Assembly (NCBI GenBank): GCA_050943135.1
Contig: JBMNOP010000015.1
Location: 1 to 58,794, forward strand
Direction: 5' to 3'
DNA from: RUG695 sp050943135
Lineage (GTDB): Bacteria; Planctomycetota; Planctomycetia; Pirellulales; Thermoguttaceae
DNA length: 58,794 nt
This document shows positions 8,721 to 18,600 of the stretch, piece by piece; positions within the stretch are counted from its first letter, which is position 1; every line of letters starts with the position of its first letter. The notes beneath the pieces were generated by a model. The model saw nothing but the letters and a program-made list of their open reading frames with translations. It made no database searches and was not told where the DNA came from. The position numbers and the translations under genes were made by a program.

Positions 8721-9572
8721 ATGGCGGAAAACGAACAGCGTCGGCCTTCTGCGGACGAGGTGACCTGCTGGTCGCAGGAATGGTACGAAAACGTGCGAGG
8801 GAGTCTCGGAGAGTCGGCATGTCATCTGCTCGGGCTTTTCGCGATTCCGGAGGATTTCGTCCTTTCGGTGGTGGTTCCGGTCTATAACGAAGAGAATACC
8901 CTGGCAAAACTTTTTCGTAGGGTGGCCGCGGTGCCGATCCGTAAAGAAATCATTCTCGTCGATGATTGCAGTCGAGACGGGTCCGCAGAAATCCTGGAGC
9001 AGATTGCCCGCGAGCATGCCGATGACCCGATGAATCGTGTTGTGGTCAAGTCGCATCCGGTCAATCGCGGGAAAGGGGCGGCGCTGCGTACCGGTTTTGC
9101 CGAGGCAACGGGTGACGCCGTCATCGTTCAGGATGCCGACCTGGAGTATGACCCGAACGAGTACGTCCGCCTTCTGCGCCCTATTCTTGACGGGCGGGCC
9201 GATGTCGTTTACGGCAGTCGCTTTCTGGGGAGCGAGTCACACCGCGTCCTCTACTTCTGGCATTCGGTGGGGAATAAGTTCCTCACTTTCCTTTCGAACT
9301 GTTTTACAAACCTGAACCTGACCGATATGGAAACCTGTTATAAACTCTTTCGTCGGGAAGCGATTCGAGAGATCTTGCCGAAACTCCGCCAGAACCGGTT
9401 CGGGTTCGAGCCTGAGGTTACCACCTATGTGGCGCGGCACGGTTTCCGTGTCTACGAAATGGCGATCAGTTACTCCGGTCGTACCTACAAAGAGGGGAAA
9501 AAGATCGGATGGAAAGACGGGGTTCAGGCGATATGCTGTATCCTCAGGTACGGGTTGGGAGCGAAGAAATGA
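8721..9572 (+). CDS. Family 2 glycosyltransferase, DPM1/DolP-mannose-synthase-like
   Basis: Residues about 50-270 form a GT-A domain: SVVVPVYNEENTLAKLF, EIILVDDCSRDGS, then the DxD-like metal site in QDADLEYDP and YGSRF. This arrangement is that of polyprenyl-phosphate sugar transferases of the DPM1 type without C-terminal membrane helices. An unusual N-terminal extension of about 50 residues precedes the catalytic domain. The product probably loads a sugar from a nucleotide donor onto a lipid carrier or another acceptor at the cytoplasmic face. The stop overlaps the next gene (ATGA), so the two are translationally coupled. Confidence 0.88.
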   Translation: MAENEQRRPSADEVTCWSQEWYENVRGSLGESACHLLGLFAIPEDFVLSVVVPVYNEENTLAKLFRRVAAVPIRKEIILVDDCSRDGSAEILEQIAREHADDPMNRVVVKSHPVNRGKGAALRTGFAEATGDAVIVQDADLEYDPNEYVRLLRPILDGRADVVYGSRFLGSESHRVLYFWHSVGNKFLTFLSNCFTNLNLTDMETCYKLFRREAIREILPKLRQNRFGFEPEVTTYVARHGFRVYEMAISYSGRTYKEGKKIGWKDGVQAICCILRYGLGAKK

Positions 9573-10351
9573 CAAGTCGTGGACAGTGGGCTTTACAGAT
9601 TGCCAAAGAGGCCGGGGAGTTTACGCTCCGTCGTTTTGATAATCCCGTGCTCGAAGTCGATCGGAAGCAAGACGGTACGCCGGTTACGGCGGTCGATCGC
9701 GAGGCTGAAGAGCTGTTGCGTCGGCGGATCGCCGAGAAGTTTCCGGAAGATGCCATCCTCGGGGAAGAGTTCCCCGATCGGGAAGGGACAAGCGGTTATA
9801 AATGGATCCTCGACCCGATCGACGGCACGAAATCGTTTATCCACGCGGTGCCCCTCTATTCCACCCTGGTCAGTATCGAAAAAGAAGGGGAACCGTTTGC
9901 CGGGGTCATCGCTGTTCCCGCGCTCGGGAAAGGGGTCTATGCCGAAAAAGGGAGCGGGGCGTACCGATGGGAGGCCGACGGTTCGATTTTTCCGGCCGGT
10001 GTCTCGAAAACGGCACGTTTGGAAGACGCGCTTTTTTTGACGAGTGAAGTGAAAACGTTTAAGGAGACCGGGCGTTTCGCTCTGTATAACACGTTGGAAG
10101 ACAAGTGCCGTCTGACCCGTACGTGGGGCGATGCCTACGGCTACTACCTGGTGGCCACCGGCCGCGCCGACCTGATGGTCGATCCGGAAATGAGCCCGTG
10201 GGATGCTGGCCCGATGGCCGTCATTATGGAAGAGGCGGGCGGCATCTTTGCCGATTGGTCGGGGAAAGAAACCATCTACGGGGGGAACGGGTTCGCCTGC
10301 AATCGGCTCCTTTTTGAGCAGGTGGCTGCCTTAACGAAGGGGTTCGCTTGA
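9569..10351 (+). CDS. Inositol-monophosphatase-family phosphatase, HisN-like
   Basis: A 260-residue protein with the three metal-binding motifs of the IMPase superfamily: GEE near residue 70, DPIDGTKSF at 82-90 and WDAGPMAVIMEEAGG near 211. The sequences DGTPVTAVDREAEELLRRRI and IDGTKSFIHAVP match the histidinol-phosphatase (HisN) subgroup more than SuhB or CysQ. It would dephosphorylate L-histidinol phosphate or a sugar/inositol phosphate. I use the ATG at 9569, which overlaps the preceding stop, rather than the longer open frame from 9509. No other his genes are nearby, so substrate remains open. Confidence 0.85.
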   Translation: MTSRGQWALQIAKEAGEFTLRRFDNPVLEVDRKQDGTPVTAVDREAEELLRRRIAEKFPEDAILGEEFPDREGTSGYKWILDPIDGTKSFIHAVPLYSTLVSIEKEGEPFAGVIAVPALGKGVYAEKGSGAYRWEADGSIFPAGVSKTARLEDALFLTSEVKTFKETGRFALYNTLEDKCRLTRTWGDAYGYYLVATGRADLMVDPEMSPWDAGPMAVIMEEAGGIFADWSGKETIYGGNGFACNRLLFEQVAALTKGFA

Positions 10352-11115
10352 TGAGCGCGCGCTACTATTGGGAAGAGGGGGGCGGTTCCGAATCGCGTTC
10401 GGCGCTTCTCGGCGGTGACGAGGCGCACCACCTGATCCGCGTGATGCGTGCCAAGCCGGGGGATGAGTTTCTTCTTTTTGATGGGAAGGGTTACGAGTAC
10501 CGTGCCAAGGCGGTCGAAATCGGGCGTGGTACCGTGCGGCTCGATATTCTCGAGGTGCGCGCCGTCTGCAACGATCCGGAAATCGAGGTCTCGATGGCGG
10601 TACCTCTTCCGAAAGGGGATCGGCAGAAGTGGCTCATCGAAAAGCTCACGGAACTCGGAGTGCGCCGGTTTGTGCCGCTCGAAGTTGAACGTGCCGATAC
10701 CCGGGTCGACGAAGGTGTCTTGGCCCGGCTTCGACGTCAGGTGGTCGAGGCCTCGAAACAGTGTGGGCGGTCCCGCTTCATGGAAATCCTTTCCCCCATG
10801 CCGCGCCGAGAGGCCGCCGAAGCGTGTGCCGGGGAAGGCGTGGATATGTTACGCATCCTGGCGCATCCGATTTCGGACGGCGCGTTCGGGCAGGTCTCGT
10901 TCCTTGATCTCCTGCGGCGCGATTTCCGGGAAGGTCGCTGGCAGGGGCCCAAGCGGATCTTTCTGGCGGTCGGGCCGGTCGGCGGCTTTTCGGATCGTGA
11001 GGTGCATGAGGCGGTCGACGACGGCTGGCCGATCCTCGATTTGGGAAAAGAGGTTTATCGGGTCGAGACGGCGGCGGTTGTAGCGGCAACGCTCTTTCTG
11101 CATCTTGGGGAGTAA
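10351..11115 (+). CDS. rsmE: 16S rRNA m3U1498 methyltransferase RsmE
   Basis: RsmE methylates U1498 (E. coli numbering) of 16S rRNA using SAM. The 254-residue protein has the N-terminal PUA-like part (GGDEAHHLIRVMRAKPGDEF), the conserved ALPKGDR-like AVPLPKGDRQKWLIEKLTEL, and the C-terminal SPOUT knot with LAVGPVGGFSDREV and LGKEVYRVETAAVVAATL. The usual GPEGGF reads GPVGGF here. The ATG overlaps the phosphatase stop (TGATGA), placing it in the same operon; a TTG three bases earlier is an unlikely alternative start. Confidence 0.93.
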   Translation: MSARYYWEEGGGSESRSALLGGDEAHHLIRVMRAKPGDEFLLFDGKGYEYRAKAVEIGRGTVRLDILEVRAVCNDPEIEVSMAVPLPKGDRQKWLIEKLTELGVRRFVPLEVERADTRVDEGVLARLRRQVVEASKQCGRSRFMEILSPMPRREAAEACAGEGVDMLRILAHPISDGAFGQVSFLDLLRRDFREGRWQGPKRIFLAVGPVGGFSDREVHEAVDDGWPILDLGKEVYRVETAAVVAATLFLHLGE

Positions 11116-11120
11116 CGTCG

Positions 11121-11600
11121 ATGAAACGTGCCGTTGCCCGAAGGAATGAAAAAGATTGCGTCCCGGAACTGAGCCTGACCTCGATGATCGATGTCATCTT
11201 TTTGCTCCTGATCTTTTTCGTGCTGACGGCCAATTTCAACGAGATCGAGAAATTTCTCCGGATGAACCTCGCCCTGCCGGGGCAGACGGCGGTCGCCGAA
11301 AGGGGGGCACTTCCTCCCGAGCCGGGACGGGCGCTCCATATCCGGGCCGAGCCCGGAGAGGGAGGGCAGTCGGTTTGGTTGGTCGAAGGGGTGCCGTGCG
11401 TCGCCGAAGAAGAGGTTGCCGAAAAACTCCGTGCCTATGGGGCGGCGTCGACGTCGGCGATTATTCATCCGGCCGATTCCACGTCGGTCGAACAGGTTCT
11501 TGAAGTTTACGCGCTCTGCCGTGAGTCGGGTCTGAAAAAGGTGCAATTTGCGGCGAAAACGGGTCTGAAAAGGGAAACGGAAAAAGAACAAACCCAATAA
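11121..11600 (+). CDS. ExbD/TolR-family biopolymer transport protein
   Basis: A 159-residue protein with the ExbD layout: short cytoplasmic N-terminus, one membrane helix (about 20-40) with the signature LTSMIDVIFLLLIFFVLT including the essential Asp in the helix, and a periplasmic domain to the C-terminus. ExbD works with an ExbB/TolQ channel to pass proton-motive force to outer-membrane processes. No exbB or tonB lies next to it; it follows rsmE after five bases, apparently as an orphan in this operon. The C-terminal ~20 residues are lysine/glutamate-rich. Confidence 0.88.
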   Translation: MKRAVARRNEKDCVPELSLTSMIDVIFLLLIFFVLTANFNEIEKFLRMNLALPGQTAVAERGALPPEPGRALHIRAEPGEGGQSVWLVEGVPCVAEEEVAEKLRAYGAASTSAIIHPADSTSVEQVLEVYALCRESGLKKVQFAAKTGLKRETEKEQTQ

Positions 11601-11682
11601 CGATCATCAGGCGAGCGGCAAGGGAACCCGACCGACGAGTTTTCTGTTTGTGTGAACGAAATTTCCCCCGACGAGGCGGTTT

Positions 11683-14600
11683 ATGGCAGGTTATATCTAT
11701 CAGCAGGTCAGACTGAATCCCGAAAAGATCCGGGACCCTCACGGGGCGCGGCATGGCATCACCTCCGAAACTCCGGTCCTGATCTTGCTGGCGGCGGGGA
11801 AGGGGACACGGTTCGGAACCGATCCGAAATGTATCGCTCCCGTTCTCGGAAAACCGCTCGCACGCCATTCGATCGACAACTTTCTTCGTTTCTCGTCCGG
11901 GGCGAAGGTCCTTGGCGTGGTCGGCTATAAACACGAAGAGGTGGCCGCCGCGCTCGGCGACGATGTCGTTGCCGTCGTCTCCGAAAACCCGGTCGGGGGT
12001 ACCGCCTGGGCGGTCTACGAAGCGTTTTCGGTTTCGGAACTTCTTGAAAAGAATCCGCCGGTTGTTATCTCGATGGGGGACCGTATGGTACCGTCTGAAA
12101 TCTTTCGGCGGATCGTGTCGGTGCATCTCGGTCGGGAAGCCGGGAACGAGACACACGGGGAAGAGACCGCGGGCAAGGGGCCGCGGCAGGCCGACCTGAC
12201 AATCCTGACTGCGATCTACGACGCGAAGCGGATCAGGGGGAAAGGGCGCGTTGTCCGAAACGAGAAGAAGCGGATCGTCCGGATCATGGAGGAACGGGAT
12301 ATCATGGCGCTGGCCGGGGGGGAGTCTTCTACCGGAACCGAAGAGGGGCAGAACGCCGATGCGAGTAAAGAGTCTACCGAAGAAAAAAATCTCTTGCGTA
12401 ACGCCTTTTTGAGTCTTCATGAGGGAAACTGTCCGCTCTATGTCATACGCGCTCGGAAACTGATGGAGCTCCTGATGCTCCTGTCGAACGATAACGCGCA
12501 GAACCAGTACTACCTGACCGACATTATCGAGAAAGTCGCTTCGGAAGGGGGAATGATTCGCTCGATCACCGTTTCCCCCTCCGACCCGGAGTTCGAAATC
12601 CTCTGCGCCGATGTTACCCGGATGGAAGATATTCCCCGACTCGAATCCGCGTTGAGTCGGACGGGACAAGAACTCTCCGAAATTTCCCGGGCGGTCGGAA
12701 CGATTCGTCGGGATCGGCCGGCCGGGCAGGTCGCCTCGATTCGGCGCCAGCTCTCGGAATTGCGCGATGCCATCGCGCGGGAAAAACTCGATTTTGATCC
12801 GAACGCTCCCTTTTCGATCGGTATCGCGGGGGGACGGTTCCGTATTGCGTTTATGCATCCCGACATGGGCCGCTTTTTCGGGCCGGCGTGGCAGGTGCCG
12901 ATCGGCGCGTGCCGAGAGGCGGGGATGGAACAGATCGTCGTTTTTCTGCAGCGGGCCAACGACCGGCGGCTCCATCTCTATCCGCTGGCCGAGCAGTTTC
13001 GGGAGACGGTTGCCTCGATTGATTCCGATCGCGAAGAGATGTATCCCGACCATTCCGTTTCGGACTGGTACACCTACGAAGAGTTCGGTACCCGCATGAG
13101 TGAACGACTCCTCCTTTCACTCGGCTATTTCAGCGACGAAGAGATCGATCGACGGCGGGGCGAAAACGTTCCGCTCCCTCCCGAATCGCTCTGGGTCAGC
13201 AACAGTATGCGCCGTCCCTTTTCGCTGGTCGGCAACGCACTGGCTTCGTTGCGAACCTACCATGTTGGGGAGGCGGGGAAACGGATTGCCGCGCAACTCG
13301 GCCGGGGTGAGTTTACCGGTCTGCGTATGGTCAGTACCGGGCTGATCCCGCAGGGAGGGTTCTCCTGCTCGAGCTCGCTGACCATCGCCGTAAAAAATGC
13401 TCTTTCGTCACTCTATCATTTCGGTTTGACGCCGGACGAGATGATCGACCTGGCGGCACAGGCCGAGTACGGTACCGGGGTTCGGGCCGGTTCGCTCGAC
13501 CAGGCGACGGTTCAGAAAGGGCGACCGGGGGTCGGTACGTTGATTTCTTCGAATCCGCGAGACCATTACGCCATCCTCGGTGAATTCCCGTTCCCCGCCG
13601 AGCGGATCAGCGTGATCTTCCCCTACACCACGCCACGCGACAGCGGCGCCTGGAAATGGTCCGGCGGATTCTACGCTTCCGACACACGGGAACGTGGGGC
13701 GGAAGCGGGAAGACTGACCACCACCGAAATGCGGAAGTTAACCGGAAAATCCGCTGAAATCGCCGCGCTGCTGGTACGCTTGCCGCTCGATGTCGATTTC
13801 TTTGACGAAATCAAAGACGATCTTATGGAAGACGGATTCCTGACCGACGAGAGCCGTCGCCATATCGCCGGGATTCTTCTGCGTCTTCCCCTTTGGATCC
13901 GGAAGAAAGAGTTGGCCGCCGAAATCGCCCGCGCGATTCCCTTCTACGAAGAAGAGCTGGTTCGTTGCCGCGCCCTGCCACACGAGACCGCTGCGGCGAT
14001 GGCGAAAAAAAACGCCGATCTTCTGCTGACCGGGTGGCGCGAGCCGATCTTTCGTCTGCCCGACGGAACCGAAAAGACGGGAGTCCCGCTGCGTGCCATG
14101 CTCGCTTACCTTTACGGCGAAATGGCGAAGAACTTTTGTTTGATTCACCATCCTGACCGGTGGATCGAGCTCGTAACCGCCTCGCAACGGGGAGACCGCT
14201 GTTTTGATCTTGATCTCGACGCGGTTCCGGAACGAGACGAGTTGCAAACGGAACTTGACTGGGAAAAGGGGGTTTCCGGCCCGATACGCCTTGAGCGTTG
14301 GCTCGAAAAGCTCGGTGCGCGTCCGTTCGATTTTAATGCGGGACTCGACGATGTTTCGCTTCGCAATGCGTCTTGTTCCTTCTACGCCCTTCCCGGAGGG
14401 AACTTCTTTCGAGGCCTGGCGCTGATCGATTTGGCCGAGGCCTTCCTGAAAAAGGCGTTTGGCACGGCGGCCGTCGCTGTACGCGTCAATGCCGCGGGGC
14501 AAGGGGATTACTTTCAAATCCATATTGACCGCGCGCACTGCTCGGTCGATAATGTTAAAGAGTTTATGCGTAAAGCGTTTTATGACCGATTCGAGATCCG

Positions 14601-14703
14601 TCCGGAAACGGAATTCATCGATATCCACGACGGCGGCGGCGCGGTCGGCATTTACCTTAGCCGATTCGCGTCGCTCGAACGGTTGATTGAAGAGTTGGCG
14701 TAG
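11683..14703 (+). CDS. Fusion of GlmU-like nucleotidyltransferase and GHMP (galactokinase-like) sugar kinase
   Basis: 1006 residues with two catalytic parts. Residues about 30-340 are a sugar-1-phosphate nucleotidyltransferase: LLAAGKGTRFGTDPKCIAP is the NTP-binding loop and NAQNQYYLTDIIEKV (about 271) matches the N-x-QxEYYLTD block of GlmU uridylyltransferases. A helical linker (about 340-375) follows. Residues about 380-1000 are a GHMP kinase: GRFRIAFMHPDMGRF corresponds to the sugar-binding GRxxxxxxHxD of galactokinases, PQGGFSCSSSLTIAV (about 556) is the ATP loop, and a GHMP C-terminal domain ends the protein. I infer that it phosphorylates a monosaccharide at C1 and activates it to a nucleotide sugar. 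It may feed the GT2 enzyme at the head of this gene block. Confidence 0.82.
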   Translation: MAGYIYQQVRLNPEKIRDPHGARHGITSETPVLILLAAGKGTRFGTDPKCIAPVLGKPLARHSIDNFLRFSSGAKVLGVVGYKHEEVAAALGDDVVAVVSENPVGGTAWAVYEAFSVSELLEKNPPVVISMGDRMVPSEIFRRIVSVHLGREAGNETHGEETAGKGPRQADLTILTAIYDAKRIRGKGRVVRNEKKRIVRIMEERDIMALAGGESSTGTEEGQNADASKESTEEKNLLRNAFLSLHEGNCPLYVIRARKLMELLMLLSNDNAQNQYYLTDIIEKVASEGGMIRSITVSPSDPEFEILCADVTRMEDIPRLESALSRTGQELSEISRAVGTIRRDRPAGQVASIRRQLSELRDAIAREKLDFDPNAPFSIGIAGGRFRIAFMHPDMGRFFGPAWQVPIGACREAGMEQIVVFLQRANDRRLHLYPLAEQFRETVASIDSDREEMYPDHSVSDWYTYEEFGTRMSERLLLSLGYFSDEEIDRRRGENVPLPPESLWVSNSMRRPFSLVGNALASLRTYHVGEAGKRIAAQLGRGEFTGLRMVSTGLIPQGGFSCSSSLTIAVKNALSSLYHFGLTPDEMIDLAAQAEYGTGVRAGSLDQATVQKGRPGVGTLISSNPRDHYAILGEFPFPAERISVIFPYTTPRDSGAWKWSGGFYASDTRERGAEAGRLTTTEMRKLTGKSAEIAALLVRLPLDVDFFDEIKDDLMEDGFLTDESRRHIAGILLRLPLWIRKKELAAEIARAIPFYEEELVRCRALPHETAAAMAKKNADLLLTGWREPIFRLPDGTEKTGVPLRAMLAYLYGEMAKNFCLIHHPDRWIELVTASQRGDRCFDLDLDAVPERDELQTELDWEKGVSGPIRLERWLEKLGARPFDFNAGLDDVSLRNASCSFYALPGGNFFRGLALIDLAEAFLKKAFGTAAVAVRVNAAGQGDYFQIHIDRAHCSVDNVKEFMRKAFYDRFEIRPETEFIDIHDGGGAVGIYLSRFASLERLIEELA

Positions 14704-14740
14704 TCTGTGTTTATGGGTTAACGAAATTGCGGAGGTTTCA

Positions 14741-15298
14741 GTGAGGTGCTTGGTTTTCTCGGTGGCGATTTTCGCCTTGGTTTTTGGGTTTCTTTCGGCG
14801 CGGTGTCCGGCGCAATCCTGCTCGGGCGGGGGGAACGATCAGGTTCAGCAAGAGGGAAGCGCCGCGCTCTATGAGCGGTACGACTATCCCTACTTCGTCA
14901 AGAACACAGTCACCCCCCCGAAGGGTGAAACGGCGCTGGTGCGTCTGATCGAGAGCAAAGAGGCGTTCGACGAAATGTTCGGGGTTGGGATGTTGATGGG
15001 GACTCGCCCTCGTCTGATCGAAGACGACCATTTCAAAGAACACGTGGTCGTTGCCTTCGCCGAGTGGGGGGAGACGCCGTGGGAGTACACCGTGCGCGGG
15101 GTCGGAAAGGCCGATCGGCAACTGGTGGTGAAGGTCTCGAAGAAAGGGGTTCCGAGTACGACGGCTGCCTTTTCACCCTTCTTGATTCTTGTTCTGGGCC
15201 GAGAGACGTTAGACGGAGTCGATAAGGTTCTGTTCGACTTTATTCCGGAGGAGTCTCCGGTAACCGCTACGGGCGAAGTCTTTTCGGTTTCCCGATAG
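14741..15298 (+). CDS. Secreted protein of unknown function
   Basis: I choose the GTG at 14741 because GGAGG lies six bases upstream and it gives a clean signal peptide (hydrophobic SVAIFALVFGFLSA, then CPAQS). The frame is open further, to 14687, but that start would overlap the fusion gene. The mature ~155 residues contain LIESKEAFDEMFGVG and FKEHVVVAFAEWGETPW, a pattern seen in small secreted planctomycete proteins resembling protease-complex-type domains; I do not assign a function. Last gene of the plus-strand block. Confidence 0.7.
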   Translation: MRCLVFSVAIFALVFGFLSARCPAQSCSGGGNDQVQQEGSAALYERYDYPYFVKNTVTPPKGETALVRLIESKEAFDEMFGVGMLMGTRPRLIEDDHFKEHVVVAFAEWGETPWEYTVRGVGKADRQLVVKVSKKGVPSTTAAFSPFLILVLGRETLDGVDKVLFDFIPEESPVTATGEVFSVSR

Positions 15299-15628
15299 GT
15301 GCCGAGTCGGCCGCCTGGACGGTATCTTCCGGGGTTGAAACCTTTTCCGGCGGTTTTTGCCGGCCGATAGGGGGAAGGATCGTATCGCTTTCGAGACACT
15401 TTCCGCATGAGTTCGGCCTTCGAGCCGAAAGTCGGGAAATTTTTTGTTTCGAACCTTCCTTTTTCCGTTGGGTTTGTTACAATTACTGCAAGCCGGTTTT
15501 TGGGTTGTTATCGTTTTTTACTGATTTTTCTTTTCGCGCCGGCGGAAAGGAAAAAGGGGGAATGTCGGACCCGCTTGGGGGATTCGGTTCCAAGAAACAC
15601 ACCATAATCTATTTTAGGAGTTATTGCC
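15299..15628 (+). other. Intergenic region before the beta-helix gene
   Basis: No gene seen. A short CCGGC/GCCGG hairpin lies near 15344-15361. A TACAAT hexamer at 15478 could be a -10 box, without a convincing -35. The end carries the AGGAG ribosome site of the next gene. Confidence 0.4.
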
Positions 15629-18600
15629 ATGAGAAAGTTGCCTTTCGGTAATCATGAAAGAAAGAACACTGTCGCCACACGGAATCTGCGCCTGGAATCT
15701 CTCGAAGACCGGATGCTCCTTGCCGTGACGGCAGGAAGCGATGCGACCGCCGCTCTCGTCGCGCCGGCTCAACCGACCGGGGCGACGGTGGTTGTTTCCG
15801 ATCTGACCCAGGCCGCTCTCGAAGCCGCCATTGCGGGTGCCGCGGCCGGAGACACGATTACCTTCTCTGTTTCCGGGACGATTTCCCTCACGAGCGCTGT
15901 TACCATCGATAAGAGTATTACGATCGACGGCGGTAGTACAATAAAGCTTGATGCCGGCGGGAACGATCGTATCTTCAACGTGAGCAGTGCTGCGACTCAG
16001 TTCAACCTCTACAACATTGAACTGACGGGCGGTTATGCGGCAACCGGTAGTAATGGGGGTGTTTTTTCCCTGGAAACCAATTCAACCGCGAGGTTGGTCA
16101 ACTGCTCTGTCCACGGCAACTCGTCTGAAGATTTCGCCGGCGCATTTCACGTTTACGGAAAGCTTTACCTCGAAAATTGCCAAGTCTTCGATAATACCGC
16201 CACCATAGGCGGCGCGATGCTTATCCAGGGGATGTGGAACCAGGGTTCGGCTCTGGTCAACGCGACCGATACCGTCTTCTACAATAATCGGGCCACCTCG
16301 GAAAGCTCTTTCGGCGGCGTGGTCGAAAACCAGTGCGGTCAGCTCGTTCTCAACAGTTGTTCGGTTGCCGGTAACTCCGCCGCCTACGGAGCGATCCTCA
16401 CCTGGAGCTGTGTGTTGCAAGATGGTGGCGGAAACTTTGTTTACTATGCTTCCTCTACCACCCTCAACGATACGATTGTTGCCTACAACTACGGCGTCGA
16501 TGAGGCATGCGCCGACATCTACGAATATTATATCTCTTATACCGGGCAGACTCATAGCCCCGAGTATATCAGCGGTATGAAAGAGACGATTCTCGACAAC
16601 ATTGCCTGCAACAACAGCATTGTCGGTCTGCAAGGGGAATTCTTTACGGTGGCTCCCGAATTTGACGCAGCCGGCAATCTCATCAATGCCGACGCCGTTG
16701 ACCTCACTATCCGTTCCGATTCGGCGGCGGCCCGTTATCAGATCGGTGTCAACCCGCCCGTTTACACCGGAGAAGAGTACACCGATGCCGATCTGATCGT
16801 TACCACTCTTGACGACGTGGTCGATGGGAGCGACGGTGTCGTTTCGCTACGTGAAGCTCTCATCTATGCCGAATTGGGCGAATTTTCCGACATCCCGACG
16901 ATCACCTTCGCCGAGAACCTTTCCGGCGGGACGATCTACCTCGAACATGGCGCGCTGGCGCTTAACAATTCGGTGACGGTCACCGCCGATAATATCACTA
17001 TCGATGCCCAGGGCAATAGCCGTGTCTTCTTTGCCAAGTCGTACAACTACCAAATGGATATCCCCAATCTGCGCCCGTCTTACCCGACGATTGCCGATTG
17101 CCCGACCCATGATTTCAGCACCGAATACATGATCAACGTCTCGCTGACCGGTTTGACCCTTACCGGCGGCAAGTCGGGTATTTCGTACTACTTTAACGGC
17201 GGTGGTGGCATTTGGGCCGACCAGAATGTTCAGCTGGCGATGAACGAGTGTATCGTCACGGGGAACACGTTTGTTAACAACACCGGCCAAGCCTACGAGC
17301 AGGGGGGTGGCGGTCTCGCCGTAACACATTATAGCACCCTGCAGATGAACAACTGCGAGGTCACGAACAACTCCGTCTACGCGCTGGAGTATAACGGAAA
17401 TACTATCCTTCGCGGCGGCGGGATCTTTACCGGTACGAACGCCGTGGCCGAGATCACCAATACCCTCATTTCCGGTAATGCCTTAACGACCGTCAATGCC
17501 GAATCTAATCCCGGAGCTTACGGGAGCTGGGCTACCCAGGGGGGTGGGGTTTACAGTAACGGCGACCTGACGATCTACCGCTACTGCACGATCAGCGATA
17601 ACATCTGCCGCGGCGGTGTTTATGAGAACATCGGTGCCGGGGTCTACAATATCGCAAATATCAATCCGCGTGCAGGGGCTGAAAACAACTGGGCCTTCCG
17701 GGTCGATAACTCCCAAATTGTCGGGAACGTCGCCGGGGATTCTCAGATTGGGAATAACGGGTTCTCCTTCGGCGCCGGCGTCTTCAATTCCGGTTATGCG
17801 ATCATGATCGGTGACCTGATCGCCGAAAATCTGGTCGACGGCGGAAGCTTCCCCGAGCCGAACGTGTATGGGAGAGGGGCTCGTGGCGCCGGTATCTACA
17901 ACAGCGGCGCGATTGCCGTTTACTACTGTACGATTACCAATAATGTCGGGCAGATTGTCCCCTACGATGAACTCGACCTGGCAACATTGAAGTCGTTTGG
18001 TTCCGGCTTCTACAACACCGGGGCGGGGGCTCCGACCTTTATCGGGTGTATCCTTGTCGATAATATTGCTCGGAGCAACGGGGGAGGCCTGACCTCGAAG
18101 GCCGACCTTTTCCACGATTCGTCGTCAAGCTTTACCCTCAGGGCTTCCCTTTACGACCAGGGTGGTGTTTCCGGAACGGGTATCACCTACGATAACAGTA
18201 CCCGCCGTAATTTGACCAGGCCCCTCTTCGAAGAGGGGTCTTATCTCCTTACCTCAGATTCGCAGGCGGTCGATAAGATCGCGGCCGACCCGGGGACGGG
18301 TTATTATTTCGAGTTCTACGACTGGGACCTGCGCAATGATCCTTATGTCCGTGTCTTCAATGAAATGCAAGATTACGGTTGCTACGAGTATCAGACAGAA
18401 CCGACCCCGACCCCAACCTTCGAATGCACGGTGGAAAACTACACCGGTGTCTACGACGCCACGGCCCATACGATCACGATCGGCGGGACCGAAGAGGGCG
18501 ATACCATCTACTACAGCAGCGACGGTGTCAATTACTCGACCAATGTAATTTCCTACGCCTCCGTCGGTGTGCGTACGATTTACGTACGCGTCTCCCGCGC

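Noticed and set aside
11461..13053. 530-codon minus-strand open frame
   Set aside because: Shadow of the kinase/nucleotidyltransferase fusion; its translation is Arg/Pro-rich without recognisable motifs.
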